A stretch of 60,000 bases of DNA from Antedon mediterranea (lineage: Eukaryota > Echinodermata > Crinoidea > Comatulida > Antedonidae), in the NCBI RefSeq assembly GCF_964355755.1, contig NC_092678.1, positions 11,196,922-11,256,921 on the forward strand, in the 5' to 3' direction. Within the stretch, counting starts at the first letter, position 1; every line of letters starts with the position of its first letter. The notes under the pieces were generated by a model, which ran no database searches, was not told where the DNA came from, and was given only the letters and a program-made list of their open reading frames with translations. Below are positions 32,487 through 43,684 of this stretch, piece by piece. Position numbers and translations under genes: made by a program.

Positions 32487-33581
32487 TGTGGGGATTAATC
32501 TAATCATGTGATAATTAAATACTGCCCCCTATAGGTGTTGCTGCCCCCTATAATTGTAACAGTCTTTTTCAAATGATTTGCTTTCTTTTGTATTCATGAA
32601 CCGGTCAAGGAAGCAGATAGTTTTGTCTCTTACTTAATTAAAGATCTGATTAAAAGGTAATTACTCTACTTTATACATATATTACTTTGTTATACATTTA
32701 TAAGATTCTGTTATGTTTAAGAAACATTAATGTTGTATTTTAAGATGATTGCATTCATAGGCCTAGACATTTGTTTTGGGTTAACCTTGACTCATGGAAT
32801 GTGCAGTTAGGAAGCCTATTGAATAGTATTGTGTTACAATCTTTGAACTAGGATTTTATGCCATATAATGTTATAATATATACTTTTGTGATAAACCTTC
32901 TTTGTATTAACAAAATATGTTTAGATAGATTTAGTAATGTTTAGTTTATAGAAGATAGTTTCTAGTTAACAGTTTGTATAAAATAGTTCATCCTACAGTT
33001 CACACTTGATTAATTTGTACACACGAGGCTACCATGCTCGTGATAGATCGTCATGTAGTGCGCCCTCTATTTATCATACAAAATGGCTGCGCCCATGGAT
33101 TTGTTATTTATATATTTTACACAAACCTAAGATTATAACTCCTTGATTCAATGAATAGACTAAGTTTAGTATTCAAATAGTGTGAGTAAATTCCAACATG
33201 CATTTATTCTAGTAATATAATAGTAATATTCAGGCACTTATGATGCAATTGTGTAGGTAAATAATTAGGTATTTGTATACTCTAACAAAGTATACAGAGG
33301 CTGTTTAGGTAGACGTGCCGTTTGACGTAATAGTCGCAGTCCTCAGAGAGAATCCTTTTTATTAGAGTCGCCTGTTAAGTTGAGGTCGTTACTAAGAATT
33401 GGCTTGTATTTTAGAATATTATTTACTTTTGTTTCTCATTGTATTTATTTTGTGGTTTTCAGGACCATACTGATCTCTATTGTTATGCTAAAAACAAATT
33501 AAAACCAAATACACCACCGGACCGTGGTAAAAGTGAGAAAAGGCGTGTTTTTCCTTTTGTGTTGTCGTCCACATCCTTACA
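32487..33581 (+). repeat. Gypsy 3' LTR
   Basis: 1095 bp, same length as the 5' LTR, and no mismatch seen when read alongside it. Ends ccttaca, followed by the target duplication cata. Confidence 0.96.
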
Positions 33582-33699
33582 CATATAAATACACAAACAC
33601 ATATAGATCAACAGACACACACACACACACCAACAGTAAAGGAAGCAATTTCGAAAAAGTTTCTAAAGTTAAAAAAATATTACAAAATAGAGAAAACAA

Positions 33700-36600
33700 T
33701 TAGTTATAATTTGAAATAAGATATTCTTTAAGTTTAAAAGAGAACATTTTGCTAGAAGACGATGATGAAATTTCGGGAGGTAGATTACTGAATAGTTTAG
33801 AACCACTATAGCGAATGTTATGTTTCATGTTAGTTAGTTTAGGTTGAGGAAGATGAAGGTCTCGTGATGCTCTTGTGTTATACGAATGGATTTCAGAGTT
33901 AGTTAAAAAATTACAGGAAAAGTTAGAAGGCAGTTTGGAATTAATATGTTCATAAACGAAAATGCATTGTTGGAGTTTATTAATATCGTGCACAGTTAAG
34001 AGTTTAAGGTTATAAAAAAGAATATTAGTATGAGCAAGACGTGAGTTACCCGAGATAAGACGAACAGCTTTCTTTTGAAGGACGTGTATTTTATTAAGAT
34101 TTAAAGGGTAATTATTGGCCCATACAATGTTACAGTAACTAATAAAAGGCAGAATAAAGGAACAGTAAATATTGCGTAAAATTTGAGACGGTAAAAAGGA
34201 AGACAGACGATAAAGTATGCCAATGTTTTTAGAAATTTTTAATTCAATTTCTTTTATATGATTTTTAAAATTTAGCTCTTGGTCAATTAAAACACCTAGA
34301 AATTTGGTTTGCTTAACATGGGGAATTACTTGATCACCAATCAGAATTTTATGAGACTCGTCGGTCAGTTTTTGATGACGTATTCCAAACAACATAAAGT
34401 TGCATTTACTTAGGTTTATTGAAAGTTTATTCACATTAAAATAATCGTTAATATTAATTAATTCTTGGTTAAAAGTATGAAAAATTGATTGAAAGTTAAC
34501 ACTTTTAAAAAATAAAGTCGTGTCATCTGCATAAAGATAAAAGGTAAGGATATCTGAGGCGTTTGGTAAATCATTGATGTAAATTAGAAATAAAAGAGGG
34601 CCAAGCAAGGACCCTTGGGGAACACCACAGGTAATGGGCTTAAGATCAGAGGTATGATTGTTAACAGAAGTACATTGAAATCTATTTGATAAGTAATTGT
34701 TTAAAAGTTTAAGAGCAACACCACGGATACCATAATTTGAAAGTTTAGTAATCAGAATATGATGGTCAATAGTATCAAAAGCTTTCGACAGGTCAATAAA
34801 CAAGCCAGAGGGAAAAGAATTGTTTTTAATTGCATCAATAATGTTGTTGGTTAAATCAATTAGCGCAAAAGACGTAGAATAGTTTTTCCTAAATCCGAAT
34901 TGTTTATTATAAAGAATATTGTGCTTGCTTATAAAATCATAGACGCGGTTATAAATAATCTTTTCAAGAATCTTTGAAAAAAAGGGAAGGATGGAGATTG
35001 GACGATAGTTATTTGGATCGGACTTGCTACCTTTCTTGAAAATTGGAATAACTTTACCAATTTTTAGGGAGTTGGGAAAAACACCAGATGTAAGAGATAA
35101 ATTAAAAATGTAAGTGAGAGGAGAGAGAATAGTGTCAATGGATTTTTTAATAACTTTAGCACAAATGTCATCGATGCCAGAGGCCTTGTTGCTTTTAAAT
35201 GAATTTGTGATTTTGTGCACTTCTTGTTCGGTTACAGGTGAAAGAAAAATTGAGTTAGGAAAACTGCTAAATTGGATGTAAGAAGTGATGAAAAGTTTTA
35301 TCAGAGTCATTGTTTATTTTTCCAGCAAGGTTGGGTCCAATATTTGTAAAGTGGTCATTGAATAGATTTGCTACTATTAAAGGTTCTTTTATTAATTTTC
35401 CATCAGCTAAAAGTTCAATATCGGCAGGTGCATTTTTATTTGACTTAAGAAGAGAATTGATGACACGCCAGGTGGCCTTGATATTGAACTTAAGCTTAGT
35501 AAAAGTTTCACAAAAGTAATCCAATTTAGCAGTTTTTAAAACGTTGTTTAATTTATTTCGATAACGCTTATATTTGGATATATTAGAAAGTGTTGGATGG
35601 CGTAGACTTTTAGAATAAAGTTTCTGTTTGTACAAAATCGAGGTCAAAAGTCCATCGGTCATCCATGGTTTAAGTTTAACTTTAGCTTTGGATGGTTCAA
35701 TTAAAGGAAAGTGTTTATTATATAAGGTGGTAAAATTATTAATAAATGTGTCATATGCCAGATTTGTGTCTTGCGTACTCACGACATCATTCCATGGAAA
35801 AATTGATAAATCATTACGAAAATTAAGGATATTGTGTTCACTAGTATTTCTAAATTTAAGATTGGTATTGATTACTCGCTTACTCGGTTTATTTGAACTG
35901 ATGTTAAAACAGGAAGATGATCTGTAGCATCATTAATAATGATACCACTAACAGACGATTCAAGATCATTAGTGAAAATGTTGTCAATTAGGGTAGCGGA
36001 ATGTTCGGTGATGCGTGTCGGTCTATGAATAAGCGAAATGAGAGAATTGTTGAAAAGACAATGAACAAAATCATTAATATTGTTATCAGATTCAAATTTG
36101 AGTAAGTCAATGTTAAAATCACCAAGGAGAAATATTTTTTTATTTTCTTTCGTTAAGTTTTTAATAAGGAGTTCAAAGTTCTGCGTAAAGAAAGGAATAG
36201 AAATATCATGGGGTCTATATATAGTTCCGATTATTATATCTTCTTTTCCGGTTTTAACTTCAATAAACTGAGATTCACAAAAATAGGTTAAAGGAGTTAA
36301 GTCATCTCTAATTTTATAATGACACTTATTATTGATAAAAATATTGATACCTCCGCATTTATATGAACGGGGTTTGAAAACTAGTAAATAAAATGGTAAA
36401 TGAATAAGTGGACTAACACAGTCCATCCAAGTTACCGAAATGACATCAAAGTCAAAATTAAGAGATTGAATGCAACTTGAAATAGATTCAAAGTTTTTTG
36501 TAAGCTTCTAGCATTAAAATGTATACAAGAGAAACGATTTTCAAATTCATTGTTATTGAATTTCTTTGTGAATTCATTTGGTAAATAGTAATTAGAAATA

Positions 36601-36848
36601 TTTTGATCATTAAAAAAATTATTGTCCGGGTCGATGTCGTCAAATTGACTAGCAGTTGATGAGGGTTTAAATAGATGGTTTGATAATCGATTTAAATTAT
36701 CATTGTTACTGAAAGTTGGTGCTTCCATATAAGACAAAAACACAAAAAACACAGACAAAACACAGAACAAATACAAATTAAGAGTTAGAAAAATTGAGGT
36801 ATAGTAAGTAACGTGCTTAAGCGTAAAATGTAATTTTAAACTGCTCAA
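33700..36848 (-). pseudogene. LINE-C ORF2, endonuclease and RT, three frameshifts
   Basis: Same domain order as LINE-A ORF2. The endonuclease N-terminus (FSCIHFNARSL) is at 36520-36848. A base lost in the A-run near 36505 breaks the frame. The middle of the endonuclease is at 35872-36426 (IIIGTIYRPHDI, LLGDFNIDLLKF, ATDHLPVLTS), the linker at 35267-35782 (KPWMTDGLLTSI) and an intact reverse transcriptase at 33700-35310 (KVIPIFKKGSKSDP, NYRPISILPFF, GLFIDLSKAFDTIDH, GVPQGSLLGPLLFL, YLYADDTTLFF). The second and third shifts lie at about 35785-35870 and 35270-35310. The element cannot now make a full ORF2 protein. Confidence 0.93.
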
Positions 36849-37449
36849 AACAGAGTCTCTTTATGTATAACTATGAATCAATTGATAAAGTTAGTCAGTT
36901 GTAACATACATACATATAAACACACACATATACATATATATATATACATATACATACATACATTATTATATACATACATATATACATATATATATAAATC
37001 ATCATACTGTCAATTATAAAAGCAGTGCTGATAGTCGGAACAAGGTCTCATAATCGCGTCGAGCAAAGTTCCGTATTATATACATATATACACATACACA
37101 CATAAATACATATTCATACACAATAAGCACATACATCACAGGCACAGAGTTCTAAAATGCCCAGAGATGATAAAATTTAATTAAATGATTTAAATTCAAT
37201 GCATTTAATGTATGGGGAATAAAATAATGATGAAGTCAGCATAGAGACACTAAATGTGATAAGTATGTGATGGAATAGCAAGATAATAATAATAGTAACT
37301 AATACCGCAATGGTATAAATATACATGTGAAAAATGGTTTAATCAGAAGTGTTAATTTGGAACTGATACGCAAAAACAGCAGATTAAACGATTATAATAA
37401 AGTATATCAATAACTATAGTAATAAGAATAATAATACAATAGTTTAAAA
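36849..37449 (-). other. LINE-C inter-ORF region with ta/ca microsatellite
   Basis: About 600 bp between ORF1 and ORF2, longer than the 265 bp of LINE-A. The difference is largely explained by interrupted (ta)n and (tacata)n runs at 36905-37000 and 37075-37130. No coding sequence. Confidence 0.7.
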
Positions 37450-38283
37450 TTAAGATTTGCCAATGTCAGAAATAGAAAGTATAGGAGTTACAACTTCCCT
37501 GCCATTCTTCAAGATGGTTGCAAAAATACGTCCATCAATCGACCAAACACTGTTTGTATTCTGATGTTGCTTCAATTGAGCCAGAAGATTGCGTCTTTTT
37601 AGGGTAAGATCCTCTTGGATAGATATCCCAGAGCCTTTTAATTTCTTTCTCACTGTTATAACGTTTCTTCGACTTCTATATGAGGTAAACTTTACAATAA
37701 TTGGCCTAGGTCGACGTGCTTTAGCATTCTTTCGTCCTGTTCGGTGTGAGCGGTCAATGTCGTGTAAGTTGATGTTTACACCCAGCTTGTTGCTTGCTAA
37801 TTTGCATACAAATTCATCAGTGTTCTCGTTGTCAGATTCAGGCATTCCAAAAATTCTGATATTATTTCTGCGTGAATATTGCTCTAGATCATCAACTGAG
37901 TTGTATATATTGTGCATTTCAGTTTTTATATCATCTACAAAGGAGCTGATGGACTCAAATTCATTTGTTATGTCATCTATTTTGCTTTCACAAACAAATA
38001 GTGAGCCTTCAACACGATCGATTCTGTCCATAGTCGCCTCAAGGCTTTTCTTAACGGTTTTGTTAATTAAGTTAATAAATGTTTCATTTGAAAACGTATC
38101 CAAAATTAGCTTACCGATAAGTTCAGCCATTAATGGTCCATTAAAAGCTTTTTTGATGTTATCTTCAATGAGTGAGAGCATATCGGTACTGTTAATAATT
38201 TTCGACAAAGTCGATCGAGCTTGTTTGGACTGCCGTGTAGACGGGCCAGTTGAGGCGGGAGTTTCCTTCGAGTTAGATGTCAT
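37450..38283 (-). CDS. LINE-C ORF1 protein
   Basis: A 277-aa open frame starting at ATG 38283 (MTSNSKETPASTGPSTRQ). A Ser/Thr-rich basic N-terminus is followed by a helical segment with probable coiled coil (SLEATMDRIDRVEGSL, VDDIKTEMHNIYNSVDDL). The YSRRN motif and RRM-like domain follow (NNIRIFGMPES, LHDIDRSHRTGRK, RPIIVKFTSYRSRRNV, KLKGSGISIQEDLTLKRR). It parallels LINE-A ORF1 residue by residue in the YSRRN and DIDRSHR blocks. It is open although ORF2 of the same copy is broken. Confidence 0.88.
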   Translation of the reverse strand: MTSNSKETPASTGPSTRQSKQARSTLSKIINSTDMLSLIEDNIKKAFNGPLMAELIGKLILDTFSNETFINLINKTVKKSLEATMDRIDRVEGSLFVCESKIDDITNEFESISSFVDDIKTEMHNIYNSVDDLEQYSRRNNIRIFGMPESDNENTDEFVCKLASNKLGVNINLHDIDRSHRTGRKNAKARRPRPIIVKFTSYRSRRNVITVRKKLKGSGISIQEDLTLKRRNLLAQLKQHQNTNSVWSIDGRIFATILKNGREVVTPILSISDIGKS

Positions 38284-38400
38284 GAGGCTAGCTTTTAGAA
38301 ACAGATTCTATTTGTTTAGTAGGCTAAATCACAGTTTAGGTTCCGTCTTCAGTAAGACCTGTTAGACTAACTTCATAAAAAATGATGATTTGAGACCCGT

Positions 38401-38829
38401 TTGAGATTTAATGCAGTTTAAATCATTACAAAATGAACATTGTTGGCGTACACGTCCAATCGTACCGACTCGCACAGGTCATATCTAGATGGCTACAACT
38501 ATCTAGAGGGCTTCTAATTGATTCCTCAAGGTCAGATGATTATTTACTAGCATCATGTTTTTCACCTCAAATTATATTTCATATTCATAAATCCAATTCA
38601 ACGGCCGGTCGTTGAAGCTTAGCTAACAAAAAATCCTATTGTTCCACGTGTTGGACGGAGAATCAGATAAATTGCCACAAGAAATCAGGTAGTTTTTAAA
38701 TATTTTATTATTTATAACTCGCTTGTTTTTATTGTTTTTTCGCTTGTTGGGTGATTATGTCGAGGTCCTTTGTCTTGCATTTGGCTGAGCTGTAACAAAG
38801 CAGTGCGTGGCTTGACCTCCCTATTGCAT
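38401..38829. other. unassigned sequence between LINE-C and unit 2
   Basis: Could be LINE-C 5' UTR or another small insertion. It contains a repeated atctaga motif (38485-38510). No coding region is recognised. Confidence 0.35.
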
Positions 38830-38973
38830 AGTCTCATTCTTGACAAAATGAGATCAATTGTTTAAGTCAAATTTAAACAAACTTAATTTGTGTTTTATAT
38901 GTAACATTAGGGTTGAGGGATGGAAAAGGAACAATTTTTAAATATATTCTTTATCCATTTAGTAACGAAATAT
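38830..38973. repeat. direct-repeat unit 2, second piece
   Basis: Matches unit 1 from about 25120: aaatttaaacaaac, tttgtgtttta, aacattagggttgaggg, atccatttagtaacgaaat. It stops after aaatat, where the 3.9-kb TIR element begins. Confidence 0.75.
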
Positions 38974-39869
38974 TAAGAGCCATTGTCTGTAAGAATCAAA
39001 GAAATATCAAAAAGAGTGGCAGACTCAAAAAAATGGATTTCTTTCAAATTTTGCACATGGCTATATATGTGTTGAGAGAAATCAAATATGAAGTATTTTT
39101 TATTTCACACGTATATTTCCATGGCAACGGCCAAATTTGTGTTTTTGACAAATTTTGTCCTTTTTTAAGGTTTTTTAAAATGGATATCGGTACTACTTTG
39201 ATGAACGATATTTTTGTGTTGTTCATTTAATTATAAAAAATAATTAGTGTATGCATAATAACAATGCATTGTGTACCTGTTTCAAATTTTTTTATTTTTT
39301 TTTTATTTCATACTTTGGGAGATACCATTTATTTAAAAAGGGGTGTTTTTCACTTTTTTTAAATTGTTCAATGCAACTAAACTTTACTTCACCATAACGC
39401 CCAAAGTGGTGTATTTTTTTAGCTGATTTATTACAAATAGGTAGTTCTAATGTTTAATAATTGATTTCTAAAATAAAATACTGAGGTAAATTTAAAATCT
39501 ACAAGCAGTGTTGCGAGAAACATAGGCATTTTTATAAAAAAAAAACATGGTATATTAGTAAAAACATTTTATTTTCTTTGATTATTTGATTTGAAACTCA
39601 TTGGTCAGAAAAATTCTTAATGTTTTATATAGTTCTAGTTGTGTTGTGAGAAAAAAAAAATAATTTTTAATTATAGATTCTGTAATTCCCAGTTTTAATG
39701 TCATTTTATAGGTTATATCCTCTGGAAATTTGAATAAATTATCAGATCGTTGTGAATTTTAATCTTTGCAACAGATTACTCCTCTCTTATTTTGAAGCTC
39801 CTCTTTCATTTGTTTACTTCTTTTATTTTCTAACCTAAGCAGATTCCACATGCCCATCCACCACCACTT

Positions 39870-40210
39870 TCGACTACCACCCCTCCCCCCCCCCCCCCCA
39901 CCCCGACTATAACCACAAAAAGATAAACTGCAACACTTTGGTCGATCATCCACTATAGAGTGTCAAATGCATGCATTATTCAAGCACCACCCACACTGCC
40001 GCTACCATCGCCCCAATGAATAGACGGATTCAAACTCCTCCATCCCACTCCATCCCACCCCTCCCCCTTTCTCCAAGCCCCCACCCACCCCAAGTTAAAA
40101 ATTGCAATGCAAAAGATAGGACATAAAGTTAAGTTTTTAGACCCTCGCCTTCAACCACCTAACTATTTAAAAGTCCTGGATCCACCACTTTCCCCTCCCC
40201 AAAATAGAAC
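39870..40210. repeat. C-rich low-complexity tract
   Basis: Repeated runs of C including an uninterrupted run of about 16 (39884-39899) and many ccaccc and cctccc blocks. The minus strand is G-rich and could form quadruplexes. No gene. Confidence 0.75.
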
Positions 40211-40399
40211 CAATCAAAAGTCAATGATATACTCAGGTATGTTAATGCTACATAACAAATATTGAAGCCCTGATTTGAAATTTCATTTCATTTAAGGTCA
40301 GCATGTAAAATATCACTTTATTATTAAATATTGGTTTTAAATTCTATATTTTTTTTACTGTGATGGTTGGATTCAGTATTAATTATTAATTAATAATTA

Positions 40400-41890
40400 T
40401 CTGATAATTATTTAATTTCCCTTAGTTATGCATAGCAACAGTTACTATGGTAACTAAAAATGAGATATTCTTTAGATTTTGCATATTTATCTCATACAAA
40501 TTTAAATTTGTAGATTATTAGCAGGCATGCCTTATTTGCATTTTCAAATTACCGTTTCACAAGGTCATATTCGTAAGCACTTTCTTCTGTGATTATTTTT
40601 ATTCATGAAAACCCCATATTTTATTTACAGCGGCCACCTCCCTTAACGGACGCACTTTGAAAAGCCTGTTTGTTCTTCCTATCTAATTAGTGCATTTGGT
40701 GCTTACCGTAAGCAGCTGCGGGCACCTTTTTATACTAAAAATGAGATTTTTTGTAAGCGGCCAATCGAAAAATGTGATACTTATTTGCATGGACCTACTG
40801 TATGAATTAGAGGTGCATGTTTATTGTATTTCTTTATATATTAGCTTTATTTTGAAGAGGTTTTAAAAACATTACTGTGAAGAGATGAGAAAACTACACA
40901 GATTTTGACCGACCATTTTTCATATGATAAAAGTTTTTAAAATTTGTCTGAAAATGCTAAAACATACTAAACCACCTGATTATAAATAATAATAGGCCTA
41001 CAAGTAGCTGGAAAATACACGCTCGTTTCGTTAATAATATCGTATATAGCCATAATAAGTGATTTTGGCCCTTTATCGGCAGAACCTCCCGTAAGGGGTC
41101 ACCGCCCGTAAGCGGCCACTTTTCCAGGTCCCGAGGGTGGCCATTTACGGGAGGTTCAACTGTATTTTAAAAAAAACAATTATCCTTAGTTACGCATAGA
41201 AACAGGTTCTAAGATAACATAAATAATACATTTTGACATAACTTGACCCAACAAATGACCCTTTCACAAGGTCAGACATTTTCTGGGATTCAGTTGATAA
41301 GTAAATTTGGGAAAAGGTAGTAAAGCTATGTAATCAATTGTTTGTAGTCATGAAACCCCATATTAAAAATATTGTACTTAGTTACGTATAGAAACAGTTG
41401 CTACAATACACTATAGGTAAAATGTTGATGTCATTTGACCTCAATATGTAAAATTTTTTTTTTTTTCATGAAACTCCATATTTGTTTGTTATTTGTTACG
41501 TAAACAGGTTTAAGATAACACTAAACGCTTTTTTACCTTTATTCAGATTCGTCAAGACTTTCTTTCTGAGATTATTAGGATTCAGTATTTAAAGTAAATT
41601 TGGCAAAAAGTAGAAATGTAAAACTATGTAGAAAAAATGTTTTGTATTTATGAAAAACCCCTTATTTTTTTTAAATTTTCGCATAGAAACAGTTACTATG
41701 GTAAAATATTGACCTCAAAATGAATGAATTTACAAGATCAAGTTTGTCATTAATGGAATGCAGTAGAAGTCAAATTGAGAAAAATTACAAATGCAATCAA
41801 TTCTTTGTATTTATAAAAACGCCATTTTTTACGTTTTTTAAAAAATTACTTTCCTTAGTTACACATAGAAATGGTTGCTAAGGTAACACT
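40400..41890. repeat. degenerate internal tandem repeats, about 170-220 bp
   Basis: The motif cttagttacgcatagaaac plus a following gttactatggtaac recurs near 40423, 41184, 41379, 41492, 41679 and 41847, with aaaccccatatt- and acaaggtcag-type phrases between copies. Spacing is about 170-220 bp, except one shorter step and one step lengthened by the 539-bp nested element. Confidence 0.7.
40626..41164. mobile_element. 539-bp nested element with TACAG...CTGTA ends
   Basis: Ends are tacag and ctgta. Sub-terminal sequences ggccacctccc and its complement gggaggttcaac plus aagcggccac phrases face each other. It interrupts the internal repeats of the 3.9-kb element. The style (TA plus CAG terminus) suggests a Tc1/mariner-like MITE, but that is inference. 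Confidence 0.55.
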
Positions 41891-42891
41891 ATAGGTAAAA
41901 TATGAAAATTTTTGAGAATTGTTATGAACTATCTTGTAAATTGTGATCAAACATTAATAGTTGTAGTAAAGTGGGGACCTGTCCTGTTTTGCATTCTGAC
42001 CCCTTTTGACCTCAAATGACCTATTTACAAGGTCAGATTTTTTGGGAGGTCTTTCTGTATCTCTTTACACAAAATAGATTTAAAAATTTATAAAAACCAT
42101 TGACTCAATTATTTCCAAGTTTAACATTATTTTCCATCAACTAAATATTTCAATGCAAAATACTGTTTTTCTGGCAATTAATTGAAATAAACCTGGCAAC
42201 ACATTCTCCTATTTGATCTAAACTATTCGTATGACTCTAGTAGCATTATGACAAGCCATATATACATTTTATTATTGGATTAGCCATATTTAAATTGTGT
42301 TTCATGTGTTTTGTTTGTTGATATTTTGTTATATTTTTTGTATTTTTCGCATTTTCCTGGCAACACAAAACCTATTTACGAAATTTACCCCAGTGTTTTT
42401 TTCGTAATTATTGTTGACAAACCTATTGACTATCAAATTAAAAAACCTCATTGATTTAAAAACACCACTTTGAAAGTTATAGGTACGTTTATGAGGTATA
42501 CTTTTATAAAAAAAATATTTTTTAAAAACACCCCTTTTTAAAATAATGGTATCAACCAAACTCCATTTTGTAATTTATTTTTTTTCTAAATTAAATGGAA
42601 CTCAATACATGTTGTTTACACTGCTATAAACAAAAACTGTATACTGTAAGTATTTTTGGTTAGAATAAGTATACAAGTTTGTACTTTTTCACTATAGAAA
42701 ATCTGTGAAAAATGGCAAAAACATCAAAATTTGGATAATTGACCGTTGTCATGGCAACGGAGGCTAAAAATTAAAATGAATGTTGTAGATATGCTTTTTA
42801 TTGAAATGTCTATTCATGGTAAAAATATGAGAGAAATCCATTTTTTTACATCTGCCACCAAATCTTTGATTTTTACAGACAATGGCTCTTA

Positions 42892-43490
42892 ATTGTTTTC
42901 ATGTTTTACAAATAATATAACACTAAACACAGTAAAACATTGCGATGTAATACTTTGTTGAAACTATCACCGTCCTAGTCGATTGAAAAGTACATTACGT
43001 TTAACGATACATCACTACGACGTGTATAGGCCTATGTTTATATAATGTAAAACAATTTGTGAAAACCACCTCTATTCGGGGCAAAGCATAAATTGGATTT
43101 AATCGTCAATAAATATTAAATTATCTAACTCAACTTAATTAGTAGGCCTAATGGTTTTCAACTGTTTCTTAGAGCTAATTCATACTTAAGTTGGTTCCTA
43201 CCCTACCCACCAAAGTTGTTCTGCGTTTAGGGCATGTGATGCACTGTAGGCTCATCCTCTACTGGCTTTATAACGCTACTCATGCCAGTGAGGGAAGGGT
43301 GATGATGTGGATGGTTTAACTGCAATAATAAAGATTTGTACATAATATACGGCGACTGAAAACGCTAGCTCATTATCCGTTTAAAAAAATCTATATCCAA
43401 CCTCGCATTATTGCATGCGGGTATTTTTCAAGATGGACATGCATTAGACAGTGTATACCACGATCGGAAAACACCCCTACTATTTGGAGC
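42892..43490. repeat. direct-repeat unit 2, third piece
   Basis: Continues unit 1 landmarks: aacactaaacacagtaaaac, catcactacgacg and accacgatcggaaaacacc. It contains a local duplication (tttaatcgtcaataa at about 43098 and 43520). The tail 43491-43684 is part of the Helitron-like insertion without a partner in unit 1. Confidence 0.7.
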
Positions 43491-43684
43491 AAATCGTTGA
43501 ACCTAAATTCGTTTTAATCGTCAATAACTAATTATCGAACTCAATTTAATTAGTAAACAGGGTTACATCAGGTGGTTAAAATTAGTATCGAAAGTACGAA
43601 CCAACTTTATATACCATCGAGTAAACATTCTAGAAATAACGCGCGATTTACCGAATTTTGCCCTTACGTAAATTTATATATAGA

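Larger units (their letters stand above)
26424..33581 (+). mobile_element. complete Ty3/Gypsy LTR retrotransposon
   Basis: 7158 bp with two 1095-bp LTRs, primer-binding site, gag, pol and polypurine tract. The 4-bp target duplication is cata (26420-26423 and 33582-33585). It is inserted in the 3' UTR of LINE-C. Domain order protease, reverse transcriptase, RNase H, integrase identifies Ty3/Gypsy. There is no env-like ORF and no chromodomain. I found no difference between the two LTRs by eye, and gag and pol are open, so the insertion is young and may be competent. Confidence 0.97.
26145..38400 (-). mobile_element. LINE-C, CR1/L2-like, interrupted by a Gypsy element
   Basis: Minus-strand LINE with ORF1, broken ORF2 and a 3' UTR that continues on the far side of the Gypsy element. 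Its 3' terminus, read on the minus strand, is aataaatgtttatttgaatt followed by gaattgaa at about 26145-26180, the same style of tail as LINE-A. The 5' end is uncertain: ORF1 starts at 38283 and the resumed host repeat is recognisable only from about 38830. Without the Gypsy element LINE-C is about 5 kb. Confidence 0.85.
38974..42891. mobile_element. 3.9-kb non-autonomous TIR element
   Basis: Starts taagagccattgtctgtaa and ends with its inverse (cagacaatggctctta). Imperfect inverted similarity extends about 200 bp inward (aatggatttct, tccatggcaacgg versus its complement). Comparison with uninterrupted unit 1 (aaatattgtttt at about 25257) places the insertion with a 2-bp duplication, at (38972-38973 and 42892-42893). 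No ORF over 120 codons and no transposase motif is seen. Inside are C-rich tracts, degenerate internal repeats and a smaller nested element. Confidence 0.82.
24953..43684 (-). mobile_element. Helitron-like insertion carrying nested elements (18.7 kb in total)
   Basis: The insertion splits LINE-D. Read on the minus strand it starts with tctatatata and ends in a GC-rich hairpin directly joined to CTAG. That matches Helitron termini (5' TC, 3' hairpin plus CTRR). No terminal inverted repeat or clear target duplication is seen, also as expected. Its own sequence amounts to roughly 2 kb and includes two direct copies of a roughly 1-kb unit; the rest is later insertions. No Rep or helicase coding is present, so it would be non-autonomous. 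The junction bases are A and A, where a canonical Helitron site would give A and T, so the 5' end may be off by a few bases. Confidence 0.6.

Noticed and set aside
38974-42891. piggyBac-type TTAA duplication for the 3.9-kb element
   Set aside because: ttaa does occur at both ends, but the uninterrupted unit 1 has aaatattgtttt, which fits a 2-bp at duplication and not ttaa.
24990-43490. Units 1 and 2 as LTRs of one large retrotransposon
   Set aside because: They do not begin or end at common boundaries, do not start TG or end CA, and no retroelement genes of matching orientation lie between apart from the separately bounded LINE-C and Gypsy.
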